A DNA stretch of 64,000 nt from contig NC_003282.8 in assembly GCF_000002985.6 (NCBI RefSeq), positions 15,624,001-15,688,000 on the forward strand, given 5' to 3'. Shown here piece after piece: positions 22,757-33,824 of the stretch (the first letter of the stretch is position 1; every line of letters starts with the position of its first letter). The translations under genes were made by a program, and so were the position numbers. The stretch comes from Caenorhabditis elegans (taxonomy: Eukaryota > Nematoda > Chromadorea > Rhabditida > Rhabditidae). Below the pieces are notes generated by a model. That model worked only from the letters and a program-made list of their open reading frames with translations. It was not told the origin of the DNA and ran no database searches.

Positions 22757-22971
22757 CTTGAATGTGCAAACACACTGACGATCCATTGCGTACTCACCCT
22801 TTCTTATTATTTCACAATACCATTCATACCAGAGATTTTCCAAATAAGAGAGACGCAAATGCATTGTGAGTAACTATACATAGAGGAGAGGGCCCCAGGG
22901 GTAAAAAGGTTGCAATCCGCAAACACACTGACACTCCATTGCGTACCCATTCTTATTATTTCACAATACGT
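22757..22971. repeat. Direct repeat inside the Polinton-like element
   Basis: GCAAACACACTGACxxTCCATTGCGTAC followed by TCTTATTATTTCACAATAC occurs at about 22767-22818 and 22919-22971. Confidence 0.7.
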
Positions 22972-23048
22972 TTTCATGAGCAAATTGTTTTATTGATAAT
23001 TTGTTAATACAATTGATTAATACGAAAAAAAAAAATGCATTTGCTGGT

Positions 23049-23330
23049 TCAGCCAAGAGTAAGTCGTTTTAGTTCTGAAAAATTAATGTGTTTCTGATTG
23101 AAAAAAAGAGCAGGAACAATTACCTCAATGTTCTCGTCATAAATGTGATGGAGAATGATTGCATCCATGCAAGCATAGTGGATTTGGTCGATGCGAAGTA
23201 CTTCCCTGGCCCAATCGCTGAGGGTTTCCTCCTTATTGAGGACAATGCCGGTAACCTCCAGAGCCAATTGTTAAGCGGATTCCAACGCGACAAGTGGGTT
23301 GTGCAGAACTGAAATTTACCAATAAAATAT
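23049..23330 (-). pseudogene. Second exonuclease motif-III fragment inside the element
   Basis: Reads LNKEETLSDWAREVLRIDQI then HYACMDAIILHHIYDEN, paralogous to the fragment at 22310-22482 and closer to the family consensus. It lies on the same strand as the polymerase remnant. Either a captured piece of host exonuclease or an older gene copy trapped by the element; broken. Confidence 0.5.
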
Positions 23331-23334
23331 GTAA

Positions 23335-23960
23335 TCATGAGCAAAAATAAAAAAAACTTACCTCCGTGAATTTAATCATGGATTCTGTCAGGATCTGTAC
23401 GTCCATTTGGCAATACTTTTGAATCTCCTCGTCGAAATCAAAAGGCTTGTCGTAGTTTTCGTTGTACCACTGCTCAAACTTTTCTCGGCTTTCCGGTTTC
23501 ATAGAAGTTGGCTCATAATATTCGATTGCTGGTAGATGAGGAAGCACAAGTCCATAGTGGTCTTCGTGATTGAAGAGGTACGGGAAATAGCCATTTGATT
23601 TGGCTTTTAGACTGAAGGCTTTGGGCATTTCTTCCAACCGCATCTTGAGAAATTGGGCAGAATCTCGAAAATGAAGTACATTCTTCTTTGTGATGGGAAC
23701 ATCCACAGATACAAAAGTGAGGCCGCTCATCTTTATCTTGGACAACGAAATCAGCTCCTTGAGCAGTTTTTCCAAAGTAAAAACGTGATCGTAGCTGAAA
23801 AAGTTTTTTTTTTTTAATGACATTTTATGGCGAATTAAAAACAACTTACCGGCCTCCATTGTGAGCCCAAACATAGGCATTCTCAAGTCGAGGATCATTG
23901 CACAAAAAGTCTACAAATCGCTCGACTACTGATTTGTCAGTTGTGTTCTGATCCTTGTAG
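23335..23960 (-). pseudogene. Polinton-type DNA polymerase B, exonuclease-domain remnant (fossil)
   Basis: About 200 residues remain, in two intron-separated parts. Recognisable are AHNGG-YDHVF (proofreading motif Exo II), FRDSAQFLKMRLEEMPKAFSL and GYFPYLFNHEDHYG, typical of protein-primed family B polymerases of Polintons and related viruses, and YCQMDVQIL (Exo III). The polymerase (palm) half is absent, so this is a broken relic. In whole elements the enzyme copies the element's own DNA. Confidence 0.65.
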
Positions 23961-24049
23961 GACACTCTCTCTTCATCTGTCTAACTGTCTGCGTATCTAG
24001 CTGCAATCTTGTTCCTAGCTGCAATCTTGGACCTACCACTACTGGCCAA

Positions 24050-24310
24050 GTCTCTCCGATATGATAGCTCTTTCAGGAAGTTTTTCATTTTTTGTACAGA
24101 CGCACTCTTCATTTTATGTACTCCTCTCACTATAGCGACTTTTCCACATTCAGGGTCGAAAATGGGGACAATTGCGGTTTTATAGTCGTTTCCCGACGAG
24201 TAGATTTCCTCACTGTCAAAGTATATGGTTTCAGTTTCATTCATAACCTTAAAAAAAAGAAAAGGCTTAAAATTCTAGACAAAATCAAAACTCACCATTT
24301 TTTTTTAATC
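24050..24310 (-). pseudogene. 3'-5' exonuclease, 5' part
   Basis: Two exons: the ATG at about 24298-24300 stands directly at a donor (ATGGTGAGT), then a 46-bp intron, then an exon reading MNETETIYFDSEEIYSSG and VAIVRGVHKMKSASVQ. FDSE fits motif Exo I (D-x-E) of DEDDy exonucleases, which binds catalytic metal. The frame leads into the Polinton-like insertion at 24043. A second, truncated copy of this gene start lies at 26760-26975. Confidence 0.5.
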
Positions 24311-24548
24311 CAGCACATTCGATTCCAATTTGAATTTTGAAAAATCAGCAGAAAAATAGGAGAGGGCAACCACCAGTCGCCCGCAGAAAAGTAGAGAATG
24401 ACCAGTGAGACACTGATCTCCTCTTTGCACCTGTGTAGAGAGTGTAGTCAGCTGAAGAGACATAGACTATTAGACATTTTTCGACAGAATACATTACACC
24501 TTTGTTGACAGATATACATGTATTTAGAAGACGTCTCACCGCAAATTG

Positions 24549-25110
24549 TTCGTACAGCCCAGAATAAATTTCATAGAAGGTTTGAGGAAAGGGAGATCAA
24601 CATAAAATTAAGCCACTGATGTTTCATGAACTTGTTGAAACAGTTAGAATATGCTATTCTTATGAAGGAAATTAAGAGAAAAAATTCTTCAAAAGAAGTT
24701 TCAAATTTCTTTCAGAATAAAGTTTTTTATTGGAATTGTTGAAAGTTATGACTTTCTTCAAACATTTTGTGCACATTTTTTGCACATTTTTTGCACATTT
24801 TTCGCTCATTTTTTGCTCATTTTTTGCACATTTTGTGCACATTTTTTGCACATTTTTTGCACACTTTATGCCCATGTTTTGCTTTTTTTGTACAGCCTGG
24901 AATAAATTTCATACGAGTTTTGAAGAAAGGAGAAAACTTTTTTTTGTCAGCTTGAAGAAAAGTCAACACTTTCAACGACTTCCAAAATACAAACAATATT
25001 CTAACTCTAATGTTTCATGAACTTGTTGAGACAGTTAGCTCAGAGAAGAATTTTGAGAAGAAATTCTTTAAAAGAAGCTTAACATTTCTTTCAGAACAAA
25101 CATTTTTATT
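24549..25110 (+). repeat. Pair of about 200-bp direct repeats around a minisatellite
   Basis: The first copy (24549-24740) and second copy (24888-25108) share GTACAGCC-GGAATAAATTTCATA, ATGTTTCATGAACTTGTTGA and TTTCTTTCAGAA-AAA. Between them is the GCACATTTTTT array. The first copy contains an exact minus-strand CTGTTTCA (24636-24643), changed by one base in the second. Confidence 0.75.
24767..24872. repeat. GCACATTTTTT minisatellite
   Basis: About nine 11-12-bp units of GCACATTTTTT with CTCATTTTTTG variants. Four units of the same sequence in the other orientation lie at 39949-39986. Confidence 0.9.
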
Positions 25111-25194
25111 GAAATCGAAGAAAAAAAATAGTTAAACTCAAAATTTAAAAAACATACATGTATTGAAAATTTGGTTTAAAAAAAGAGATAATTA

Positions 25195-25746
25195 AGTATT
25201 ATCAAAATATTAAAACTGTCACATCAAATTTGAATCCAGCCAATCCCGCGAAAAATTCCCTCTCGATTTCGGATGCCGAAAATTGGCTCAAATCGAGATA
25301 TGAAAAATTCGGGAGATGCTGGAATCAAAAAGGACTCCGCCTACTTTCTTTTAGATTTCCGCCGAACACAGCAAAAATGAAAAGGGTGGGTAATACCTGG
25401 CGGCCGACAACCCACGGGTTCCGCGCCTCGTTATAAATAAAGTAAGGAAGTCACGCCCTTCAAAATACACACCAACACTGTGGGCGCGGATTCCTAACTT
25501 TATTCACAAGGAGGCGCGGATGCCGTGGGATGTCGGCCGCCAGGTATTACCCACCCTTTTCATTTTTGCTGTGTCTGGCGGAAATCTAAAAGAAAGTAGG
25601 CGGAGTCCTTTTTGATTCCAGCATCTCCCGAATTTCTCAACTCTCGATTCGAGCCAATTTTCGGCATCCGAAATCGAGAGGGAATTTTTCGCGGGATTGG
25701 CTGGATTCAAATTTGATGTGACAGTTTTAATATTTTGATAATACTC
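25195..25746. repeat. 550-bp palindromic repeat (foldback/MITE-like)
   Basis: Arms of about 240-265 bp, nearly identical, with a short centre near 25437-25503. The outermost match is AGTATTATCAAAATATTAAA. Open frames of 68 codons in both arms are by-products of the symmetry. Confidence 0.85.
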
Positions 25747-25855
25747 AACGGCTACATATTTTCCGAGCCGTTTTTTGAGCTGGAGATACTATAACAATTC
25801 TAGTGAGTCTTTTTTCAATCCAAAAAAATGATCAATTATAATTTTTATTATTGTA

Positions 25856-26476
25856 TTAAATTTTACAACGGTCATGATTAATACGAGTAATTACCAAAGA
25901 ATATTTTTTAGAGATGATCAAAGAAGCAGGAACTAGATCGGCCAATCGTGCGCATTTCAGAGTGACATTGATCCGATCAATGAACGGTAGATTGAGAAGG
26001 CTGAAAATAAAATAGTGTTTCAGAATTTAATTATGCTTTTTGTTTGATTTCAAACGAAAATACCTTTCTTCAAGTTTCGTGATATCGGTCAAGTGAGTAG
26101 TGGTAGAGTGATAATTTTACCCTTTTGGTACTTTTTCCACAGACAGTCCTTGAATAGTGTGTGATTTACGAGATTCAGGAAAAAATGAGAGAGCGAGAGA
26201 TTTGGTTATAGTAAGACATTATTGAGAAGGCTGAAAATAAAATTATTAGTTATAAAAAAATACTATTTTAGAAAATTACAAAAAAAACCTTTCTTCGAGT
26301 TTCGTGGTATCGGTCAAGTGCATTTCATATTCCTTGACATCCTGTTTGAACGACGCGATTCTTGTCTCAACGCCCCACAAGTGATACGCGTCTTCTCCAG
26401 AAGGGTGGGTGAGGTCCCACGTTGTTGTCTGAATATAGGTTTTGAGATGGTCCCGATCCTCTTCGATTGTTCCAAA
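25856..26476 (-). pseudogene. Coding-like fragments of unrecognised origin
   Basis: Two protein-like stretches on minus: 26288-26476 (DLTHPSGEDAYHLWGVETRI, DVKEYEMHLTD) and 25856-26000 (LLNLPFIDRINVTLKCARLA). The DNA around their junction is tandemly duplicated (25990-26100 and 26220-26325). I do not recognise the family. Being next to virus-like pieces it could belong to an old element; it appears broken. Confidence 0.35.
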
Positions 26477-26759
26477 TGAGACTCAACATATATGTTTTTG
26501 CATAGAGGAGGAAGCGATAGCTATACTTCAGGAATGGTAGTAGTGGAAGGAAATCTGAAATGTGCATTACAGTAACCCGATTTCGTAAATACTTTCGAAA
26601 AATCGTCGAAAAACCCCGCTTTCTGTCTGAATCTCTCAAATCGCACGCTATTCAGGGATTGTCTGTGGCAAAAAAACCACTACTACTGACATTACTGATA
26701 AAATATATGCAGTAGTGAGACCCCGAATTTCATCGAAATTGGTATGTTAATTATTTTAA

Positions 26760-26975
26760 TTTAATTTCAGTTTCATTCCTAACCTAAAAAAAGAATGGCT
26801 AAACATTCTAGAATACGGTCAATTATTTAAACTCACTGTTTTATCCAACACATGCCAATTTGAATTTTGAAAAATCAGCAGAAAAATAGGAAAGGGCAAC
26901 CACTAGTCGCCCGCAGGAAAGTGGAGAATGACCAGGAAGACCCCCCTCTCCCCTTTGCAGTATCCCATTGACATA
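26760..26975 (-). pseudogene. Truncated copy of the exonuclease gene start
   Basis: Matches 24230-24440 (TTTCAGTTTCATTC-TAACCT..., CAATTTGAATTTTGAAAAATCAGC, AGGGCAACCAC-AGTCGCCCGC). Only the first exon, its intron and the start of the second exon are present. Confidence 0.6.
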
Positions 26976-27163
26976 CATTCAGAAGACGTCTCACCGCAAA
27001 TTGTTTTTGAAGACGTCTCACCGCAAATTGCATAGATCCTTATCTGTCACTGCTAAACCCGCAATTAATTTTTGAAAAGCGGTGAGGGTTCTTTTTATAT
27101 GTAGAGTCATCAATCATTTTGAAAGATTTTATCAGGTCACGGAACGTTTATTTCAGAAAAAAT

Positions 27164-27538
27164 TTAAGCAGAAATATGATTCTGACGCTTGATTCGTCTT
27201 TTCTTATAGCTGTAAGTGGCTTTACGACCGCACTGTTCTATAAGCAGATTAGTCAAGGATCCGAGCATAAAAATTATCAGTCCATTTAGTGAGTCATCAG
27301 CCCAAGGTTTGAAGGAGGGTGCAGCATAAATAGAGAGACGTTGATATTGTGAAGGGTCCAACCGAGCCAAAATTGTACCGTTGTGCAGGACAGAGCCATT
27401 GGTGTAAAGCACCGTCAAAAGGCCATCTACAACATTAAAATCCCGGACATGAGGTGCTGACCACATTTTTACAGTAAAGTTGAAATCTTGGAGTCGAAAA
27501 ATTGTACCCCCATTATATGTGTATAGTTGATTCTTCAA
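27164..27538 (-). pseudogene. Possible virus-like glycoprotein remnant (fossil)
   Basis: An open stretch of 124 codons has several N-glycosylation sequons (NFT, NGS, NGT), a hydrophobic segment (LNGLIIFMLGSL) near residues 83-95 and a basic tail ending KKRRIKRQ, the layout of a membrane glycoprotein's C-terminal part. Envelope- or fusogen-type genes are known in nematode Mavericks and Cer elements. The family is not established and the gene is incomplete. Confidence 0.3.
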
Positions 27539-27861
27539 CTGTTGTATTTAGTAGCTGATTAACACGATTCTTCATACGATAAAGACGATTTTTGTATTGA
27601 GCTAACATATTCTCAATACCGATAATATCGAAAACACATTCTGGATGTGTAAAGCATTATTCATGAAAATCACACCAACATGGGACCGTGACGCTTAAAG
27701 CAATTTATAAATATTTTTTATTGAATAATATAAAATAAATAAATAAACAATTTTGAATCATAGCAGTCCTGTGCCAGAAAGATTTTTTCATCTGAAATAA
27801 CAAATATAATCATGAAACCGTGTCAGGCTATACGTCTTTGAATTCATTATCTACTATTTCT

Positions 27862-27990
27862 GCGGACAACTGGCGGTTGCCCTTTTCTATTTTTTGCTAA
27901 TTTTATATAAAATTTAAAATTTGATGTTTTTTTCTAATGGTGAGTATTTTATTTGATGTTTTCAAATTATGAGGAATTTTTTGAAATTTC
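27862..27990 (+). repeat. Repeated gene-start module, fourth copy
   Basis: GGCGGTTGCCCTTTTCTATTTT and CTAATGGTGAGTATTTT as in the copy at 7455-7580. It is divergent to the 26.9-kb copy. Confidence 0.5.
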
Positions 27991-28339
27991 AACTATTTCG
28001 AAAACTCCATAAGACATTTGTCCCTTTTTGAACAAATTATTACATCTGAAACAGGATGAATATAAATTAAATGTATTTTTTTGGGTACCACAGAGCACTG
28101 CCAAATTGAACAAACTAATTTTTGAAAACTTCGCTTCATAAAACTTATATGCAAGAAGAAAAATACCCTTTTTATCCGTTCTCACTAAAAATTTTAGAAT
28201 TAAAATGTTTTTTAGTATAGCTTTTTTCATTCTTAACCTGATTTGTTTTATGCTAACTGAATTTTCCTGTTTTTCCTTTCATGTTTCAAAAAAGTATAGA
28301 TTTTTTAGTAATTTTCCCATTCACGATACTTTTTTTACT

Positions 28340-29460
28340 GGAATCAAAAGACTAGCGGGCCTATGGGCCCGCCAGCCCTTCGGGAATGGGGATAGGGTTA
28401 ATTCGCTCTAAGTTATTAGCAAGGTAGCTGGCGCAGGTTCTCGGCTTCGCCTCGAACCTGTTAACGGGTTATTCGAGATCTCTTTGAAATTATTTCAGGA
28501 GTGGGGTATATGTTTAGAAAACTTGACTATTCAGGTTTGAGGCTTCGCCTCGAAGCTCTTACTGTGTAAAGTGAAATTTCTTTAAACTTTGATTCATTGC
28601 TCCAGGACCGACACTGTACAAATAACTTAGGCTGAGATTTTGTTCAAGAATAATTTGAACGTATTCAATAAAATAAGCGTGTTTTCAATCATCACTGTGA
28701 ACTACAAAAAACGGTGAAGGAAAAGGAAAACTCATGAATACGGCCTGCTCTGCTTGGAATAGGATTAAAGCCAGCCCACAGTTCTCAAGAGTATTCGGGC
28801 CTGCGGCCCTCAAACCTGGTTATTAGGCTTGAGTGAATAACATATCTGCTTAGAATAGGATCAAAGCCAGCCCATAGTTTCCAAGAGTGTTCGGGCCTGC
28901 GGCCCTCGAACCTGGTTGTTAGGTTTGAGTAAATAACAACCGCGTCGCAGGCCTACAGCCTGCTCTGCTTAGAATAGGATCAAAGCCAGCCCACAGTTTT
29001 CAAGAGTATTCGGCCCTGCGGCCCTCAAACCTGGTTATTAGGTTCGAGTGAATAACATATCTACTTTTTGGAAAATCGTGAACGCCTGTGGGCCCCCAGC
29101 CCTTCGGGAATGGGGATTGTTTTAGAAAACTGAAAATAATAAAAGCTTTCTAAATCAAACTTATCTAAGAGTAATCGCATATCAGGCCTCCGGCCTGCCT
29201 TGGTATAATGATTTAAGGTTGACTGCGTCTTCTAAGAGTAAGAGTGCCTGCGGCACTCAATCCAGCCAATCTGGGCTTAAAACAGTTGTAATCGCACAGC
29301 AGGCCTCCGGCCTGCAATGTCTGAAGTATATGTTCAAAGTGAACTTCTTCTTAGAGTTAAAGTGCCTTTCAATGTTTTTTTTCTGGAAAGAAAACATTTT
29401 CCAGCCACCCGCACGCATGCAGCCTCTTGTGAGGAGAACCGGCCTGTTAGGAGTTATGCA
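28340..29460. repeat. GC-rich hairpin repeat block
   Basis: Many short self-complementary elements (GGGCCTGCGGCCC, CAGGCCTCCGGCCTG, GGCTTCGCCTCGA). A unit of about 95-115 bp is present three times in tandem: 28760-28853, 28854-28970 and 28971-29065 (AATAGGAT-AAAGCCAGCCCA ... GCGGCCCTC-AACCTGGTT). A related piece is at 49565-49660. No coding region. Confidence 0.8.
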
Positions 29461-29499
29461 CTAAAACTTCAAACCGTCATAACTTTGCTCATAGTAGGA

Positions 29500-30900
29500 G
29501 TTTGAGAAAAATTAAATAATTTTTGAAATTGGCGTAAAAAGTAGAATAATACGGCGGTCATTATTTTTAAAAATAACAAAAATTGAGACATATCACCTTC
29601 TGGGAAGGCCTGGAAGCTCAAAACTTCCACAAATGTGCTGAAAGTTGTCAAGACCGACCAAATTTAGTTTGTCTACCTTGCTTTAGTGAAACTTATCAAA
29701 ATTAAAACATAAAATAAGAAGGATAGTTGAAAACTTGTCCAGGAACAAAGGAAAACTGGATTTCCACGTGCAAGAATTAAATAACCTATCTCCGCGAAAA
29801 ATGATCGGATCGAGCTGTGATTTGAGATCCCATTTTAAATCATTCTATTAATTCTAAATTTAACATAAAAACAGGAACGATAGTGGAAAGTTTGTGAATT
29901 TTATGGAAAAATGTAAATTGTTTGAAAGAAGTGTTCATTTTTTCGATTTTTGAGACTATTATTAAAATTTTTTGAAACAAAAAATTATATTTTCCGCTTC
30001 CTCTCGATGTGATGAACATTTTTCCAAAAAAAAATTTGGAAAAAGAGCAAGACTAACGGAGATTTGACCGAAACAATGGTGAAAATGTGGATGAAAACAC
30101 ACCAAATATGAAAAGGGGAGGTGGGTGTGTGTGTGTGAGAAAAGGGGGGAGGTGCAGAAATTTTGGCAAAACTTTAATTATCGTTTTTAAAATAACGAAT
30201 AGAGATATCACAATGAACTTAGATACAATGGATAGGCATTGAAAAGGAGAACTTAAGTTTCGAGTCTCAAACGTTTTGAACATAAACTCGAATTTTCCTT
30301 CAATTTAAAGTGGTTTTCGGCCAGTACTTCGGTGTGCGCAAAAACAAGAGGGGTGTGGTTTTCCGCTTGTGGAGCCGACAGGGTGCTCCAAAATCAACCC
30401 CCTTTTAGATGAACACACGTCGCTATATTTTGTGAATGTAGAGAAAAAAGAATTTCAAAAATCGGTCCAGTGAGAGCCGAGATATAAACGTTCAAAGTTG
30501 TATTACAATTTTTTTGGACATTTTTTGAACATTTTTTGAACACCGAAAACGCGTGTGTGTGGCAAGATGGGGTTTTAGGAAGGAGGCAGACAGAAACGAA
30601 GAAAAAAAACTTGCATCCTAATACTTTTTATTACAATGTTCATATTTATAGACATTTCAAAAACGTAGAAAATCTGGAATTACCCAATATGTAGAAAAAT
30701 TCTAAAAACCTCTGTTTTCGGGCAATTTTTCACTGACTAGGCGGCACCTTGAAAATCTGATCATAGTTTTACTGAAATATCTTTTTTTTGAAAACTTTGC
30801 AGCAGTGAATCACTTTTTATTGAAAATTCATAAAAACTTGCAGAAAAAAGAGCTATTAGTGACTAAAATCTTTGTATAATCTTAATAAAAAATTTGTAAC
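29500..30900. other. Intergenic DNA without gene or piRNA motif
   Basis: A/T-rich; contains a short (GT)n tract at about 30124-30138 next to a purine-rich run. Nothing else recognised. Confidence 0.5.
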
Positions 30901-30971
30901 GGTAAAAAACTGTAAAAAAATATTCACTGTTTCAAGTTCACCATTTTTTCTGAGAATTTCTTTTTGGGTGT

Positions 30972-30992
30972 TATACCGGATATTTTCTACGA
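30972..30992 (+). ncRNA. Candidate 21U-RNA (piRNA)
   Basis: CTGTTTCA at 30927-30934; TGTT, U at 38 nt. First motif after the island. Confidence 0.45.
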
Positions 30993-32425
30993 ACTTTATT
31001 ATTCATACGTTTTCGTGGCCATGTGCATAGCAGTTACTATCTTTTTATGTTATACAATTTTAGTATGGAGTAATAATTATTAAGAGCTTATTAGCATAGT
31101 GAAACAAATATTTTTATTAAATGTTTTAGTAAAAAAAAATTGAACTAATAGTAAATTCATTTCTCATGAATCTTATCTACTACTAAATATCTCGGCCATT
31201 AACCAATTTATAGGGGTAATGGCACATCAAAATGTTTTACTATACAACGCGCCGAAATTCATATCGTTGTAATAAGTTTGACAAAAATAGCATATTTTTC
31301 GAAACTTTGCAGCAACAAAAGATTTTTCTTTAAAAATCGAAAAAAAAACGTGCAAAATTAATAAAGAAAAAAAGTTAAACTCATTTTATTGTTTACTTTT
31401 CCAAAAGAGTTGAAACGGAAAAAACTGTTAACAAAATTTTCATTGTTTCAAGTTCACCATTTTTTTTTTGAAAAAAACTATTCGATATTGCGTCCTCACT
31501 ATCAGCTTGATGTAAATTTTTAAGAAAAACATACAACTATTTCTGAAATTACAGATCGTTGTAATTTTACAAATTTATAGTGATAATGAAATATGAGAAG
31601 TTTTTTTGTCAGTATGAAGAGTTAATTTTAATTGATATCGAAAAATGCTTGAAAACTCTCACAAAGTTTGCCGAAAAAAACCAATTCATCATCGGTTTCA
31701 CTCAGTTAATAAGTTTTATGTTAAAATTTATTACACAGTTAGATTACGTGAATAAAGAGAAGGTTATATAAAAAATGCTGGAAAATATAGAAATTGAAAT
31801 TTCGAATTCATTATTTTCCAATTTTTAGATCACAGTCACTGAAAATATGCTTTCTATATTTTCCGCTTCAACGATTGATGAAAACGCACTGAAAATTCAT
31901 CAAAATGGTGAAACAGGCAAATTTTTTTTCAAAAATTTCAAAACTTCTGATCCGGTGGAATTTTAAAAAGCTATGTGTAATTGAAGACTTAATTTTTTTT
32001 TTGAAAGCTGCCGCAAAAAATAATTTTTTGTCAAACTCTGAAAACGTCGGGTGCCGTTTTTCAAAAGCGAGGAAAATTATTATTAATAAAAATTAGAAAA
32101 TTCCTCCGGGAATTTTGAAAATTTTTTTTTTTGAAAATTAGTTTGATTGAGCAGAAAAATGGATGTTTAATTTGTTAAATCCATGAGAGAATGACTTTTT
32201 TCTAATTTGGCCAAAATAAAAAGATAATTAAAAACTTCTCTTTCATACGCTGCATATAGGAGTTAACAATTTTCGATATTTATTAATTAGTGCTAAATAA
32301 ATAGACATAGCTTCAAAAAAAAAAGCTGATTCTCACCAATTTTGGTGCATTTTCTCAAGATTCGACTTTACCAAGATGTCAGTATTTTTTTGAATCAGTT
32401 TAAAATTATTCGAAATTTTTAACTT

Positions 32426-32871
32426 ACCGTATATCTTCTATTAATATGGCCTCTCTATTAGACTTGCACTCCCTATTAGTATTGCCCCTCGGAGACCTTC
32501 CGAAAATTAGTATGGCACTCCTTATTAGTCTTGTACTCCCAAATAGCCTTGCGTTTACTCTTTTTTATTGCAGGCCCGTCTTGTTAACTTCAGGATTTCA
32601 ACGAAAAAATTTGCCTATTTTGCAACAGTTTTTCACAACATTTCTACGAGATTGAAGTTTTTGAACTTATATGTTACAATTAAAATCAAATTTTCTGAAT
32701 TTTTACATAAGATTCGAGCTTTTTCAGAAAAAAACTAGTAAGCTCAAGTCAGAAAAATGTTCTGAAAATTAGTATTGCACTCCCTAATAGTCTTGCACTC
32801 CCTATTAGTATTGCAAGCGCGAAGACCATTGAAAAATAGTATTTCAGCCATATTAATAGAAGAAATACGGT
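32426..32871. mobile_element. MITE-like element with about 25-bp inverted ends
   Basis: ACCGTATATCTTCTATTAAT at the left is matched in reverse by ATTAATAGAAGAAATACGGT at the right. The interior has repeated TATTAGTATTGCACTCC units. No coding capacity. Confidence 0.75.
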
Positions 32872-33154
32872 ACCTACCTTGAAAGCTTTTCTGATTTCTA
32901 TATGTTTTTGTAGCATTTTCATAATTTTAACTTGGTTTATAATTTTTCTGTTTCACAAAATTTGTTAATTTCTGTAGTAGAAAATACATAAGTTTCATCG
33001 TACACAATGCCATTTACATAAGAATTTTGGAAAATTCATTGTGTTGTACTTTTAAAAAATGTACCGGTGAAACTTAGGAATGGAGTTTACTATTTTTTTA
33101 ATAGTGAAAAACATCAAAAGTCTTTCTCTTTTCAGAAAAGTAGTTCAAAGTTTA

Positions 33155-33175
33155 AGTTCATCTCCGCCAATACAA
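33155..33175 (-). ncRNA. Candidate 21U-RNA (piRNA)
   Basis: Minus octamer at 33214-33221; U at 39 nt. Confidence 0.45.
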
Positions 33176-33824
33176 CCGATTTGTTTTCAATTCTCTGTCA
33201 TTTATGCATAGTTTGAAACAGTTTCTTTTACCTGAATTTGTTCAATTTTTGTGGAATATATTCTATGCATCAAAAATATTGCGGAATTTCATTATTTTTA
33301 ACTAACGTCGATCTTTTCCAATTATTTAACGATTACTTGAACATTTATTTTTCAATCGACTGTTTCACAAATATCGATTTTCTTATTTTTTGCTACTAAT
33401 TATAAATGAATAGATGAAAAAACCAGATAAAGTCTATTTGAAATATTGATTTTTTCCTAGCATTATTTTCGCGGCCAAGTAGGAAAATTAACTTTAAAAA
33501 CCCCATTATGATATTTATACCGACGGTACAACATAACGTAGACTGAATGTTATTTTTTCCTAAAACTTTGCAACAGTGAAAATTATTTGTCGAAATTTTG
33601 TCAAAAAACCACCAAAAGCTGCATGCAGCACTAATAGAGAATATACGGCGTTTTTTTTCAATTTTTCATAACACAGGTCTTCTAAAATGTTTATGTAGTA
33701 AAAAATAGATTGTTCAAAAAAAATTGTTTCAAATATATTTTGAGGAATCAAAAATGCATCAACAAAAAACATTAAAAATTAAAAAAAACTAGTTTAAAAA
33801 ACATCTTGAATGAGAAACAATAAT

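Larger units (their letters stand above)
22483..24043. mobile_element. Polinton-like deletion derivative (fossil)
   Basis: The 81-bp inverted ends lie at 22483-22563 and 23963-24043. The flanks show a 6-bp direct repeat GGCCAA (22477-22482 and 24044-24049). The element starts AG and ends CT. A 6-bp target duplication and AG termini are known for Polintons/Mavericks. Inside lies a remnant of a protein-primed family B DNA polymerase and a second exonuclease fragment. At 1.56 kb it is far shorter than a whole Polinton (15-20 kb), so it is a broken internal-deletion form. The ends match almost completely, which suggests a fairly young insertion. It sits in the exonuclease gene. Confidence 0.6.

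Noticed and set aside
22469-22873. Several overlapping open frames on both strands
   Set aside because: They lie in the inverted end and simple-repeat-like interior of the Polinton-like fossil and show no protein features.
24730-25020. 96-codon frame rich in FCTFFAHF
   Set aside because: Translation of the GCACATTTTTT minisatellite.
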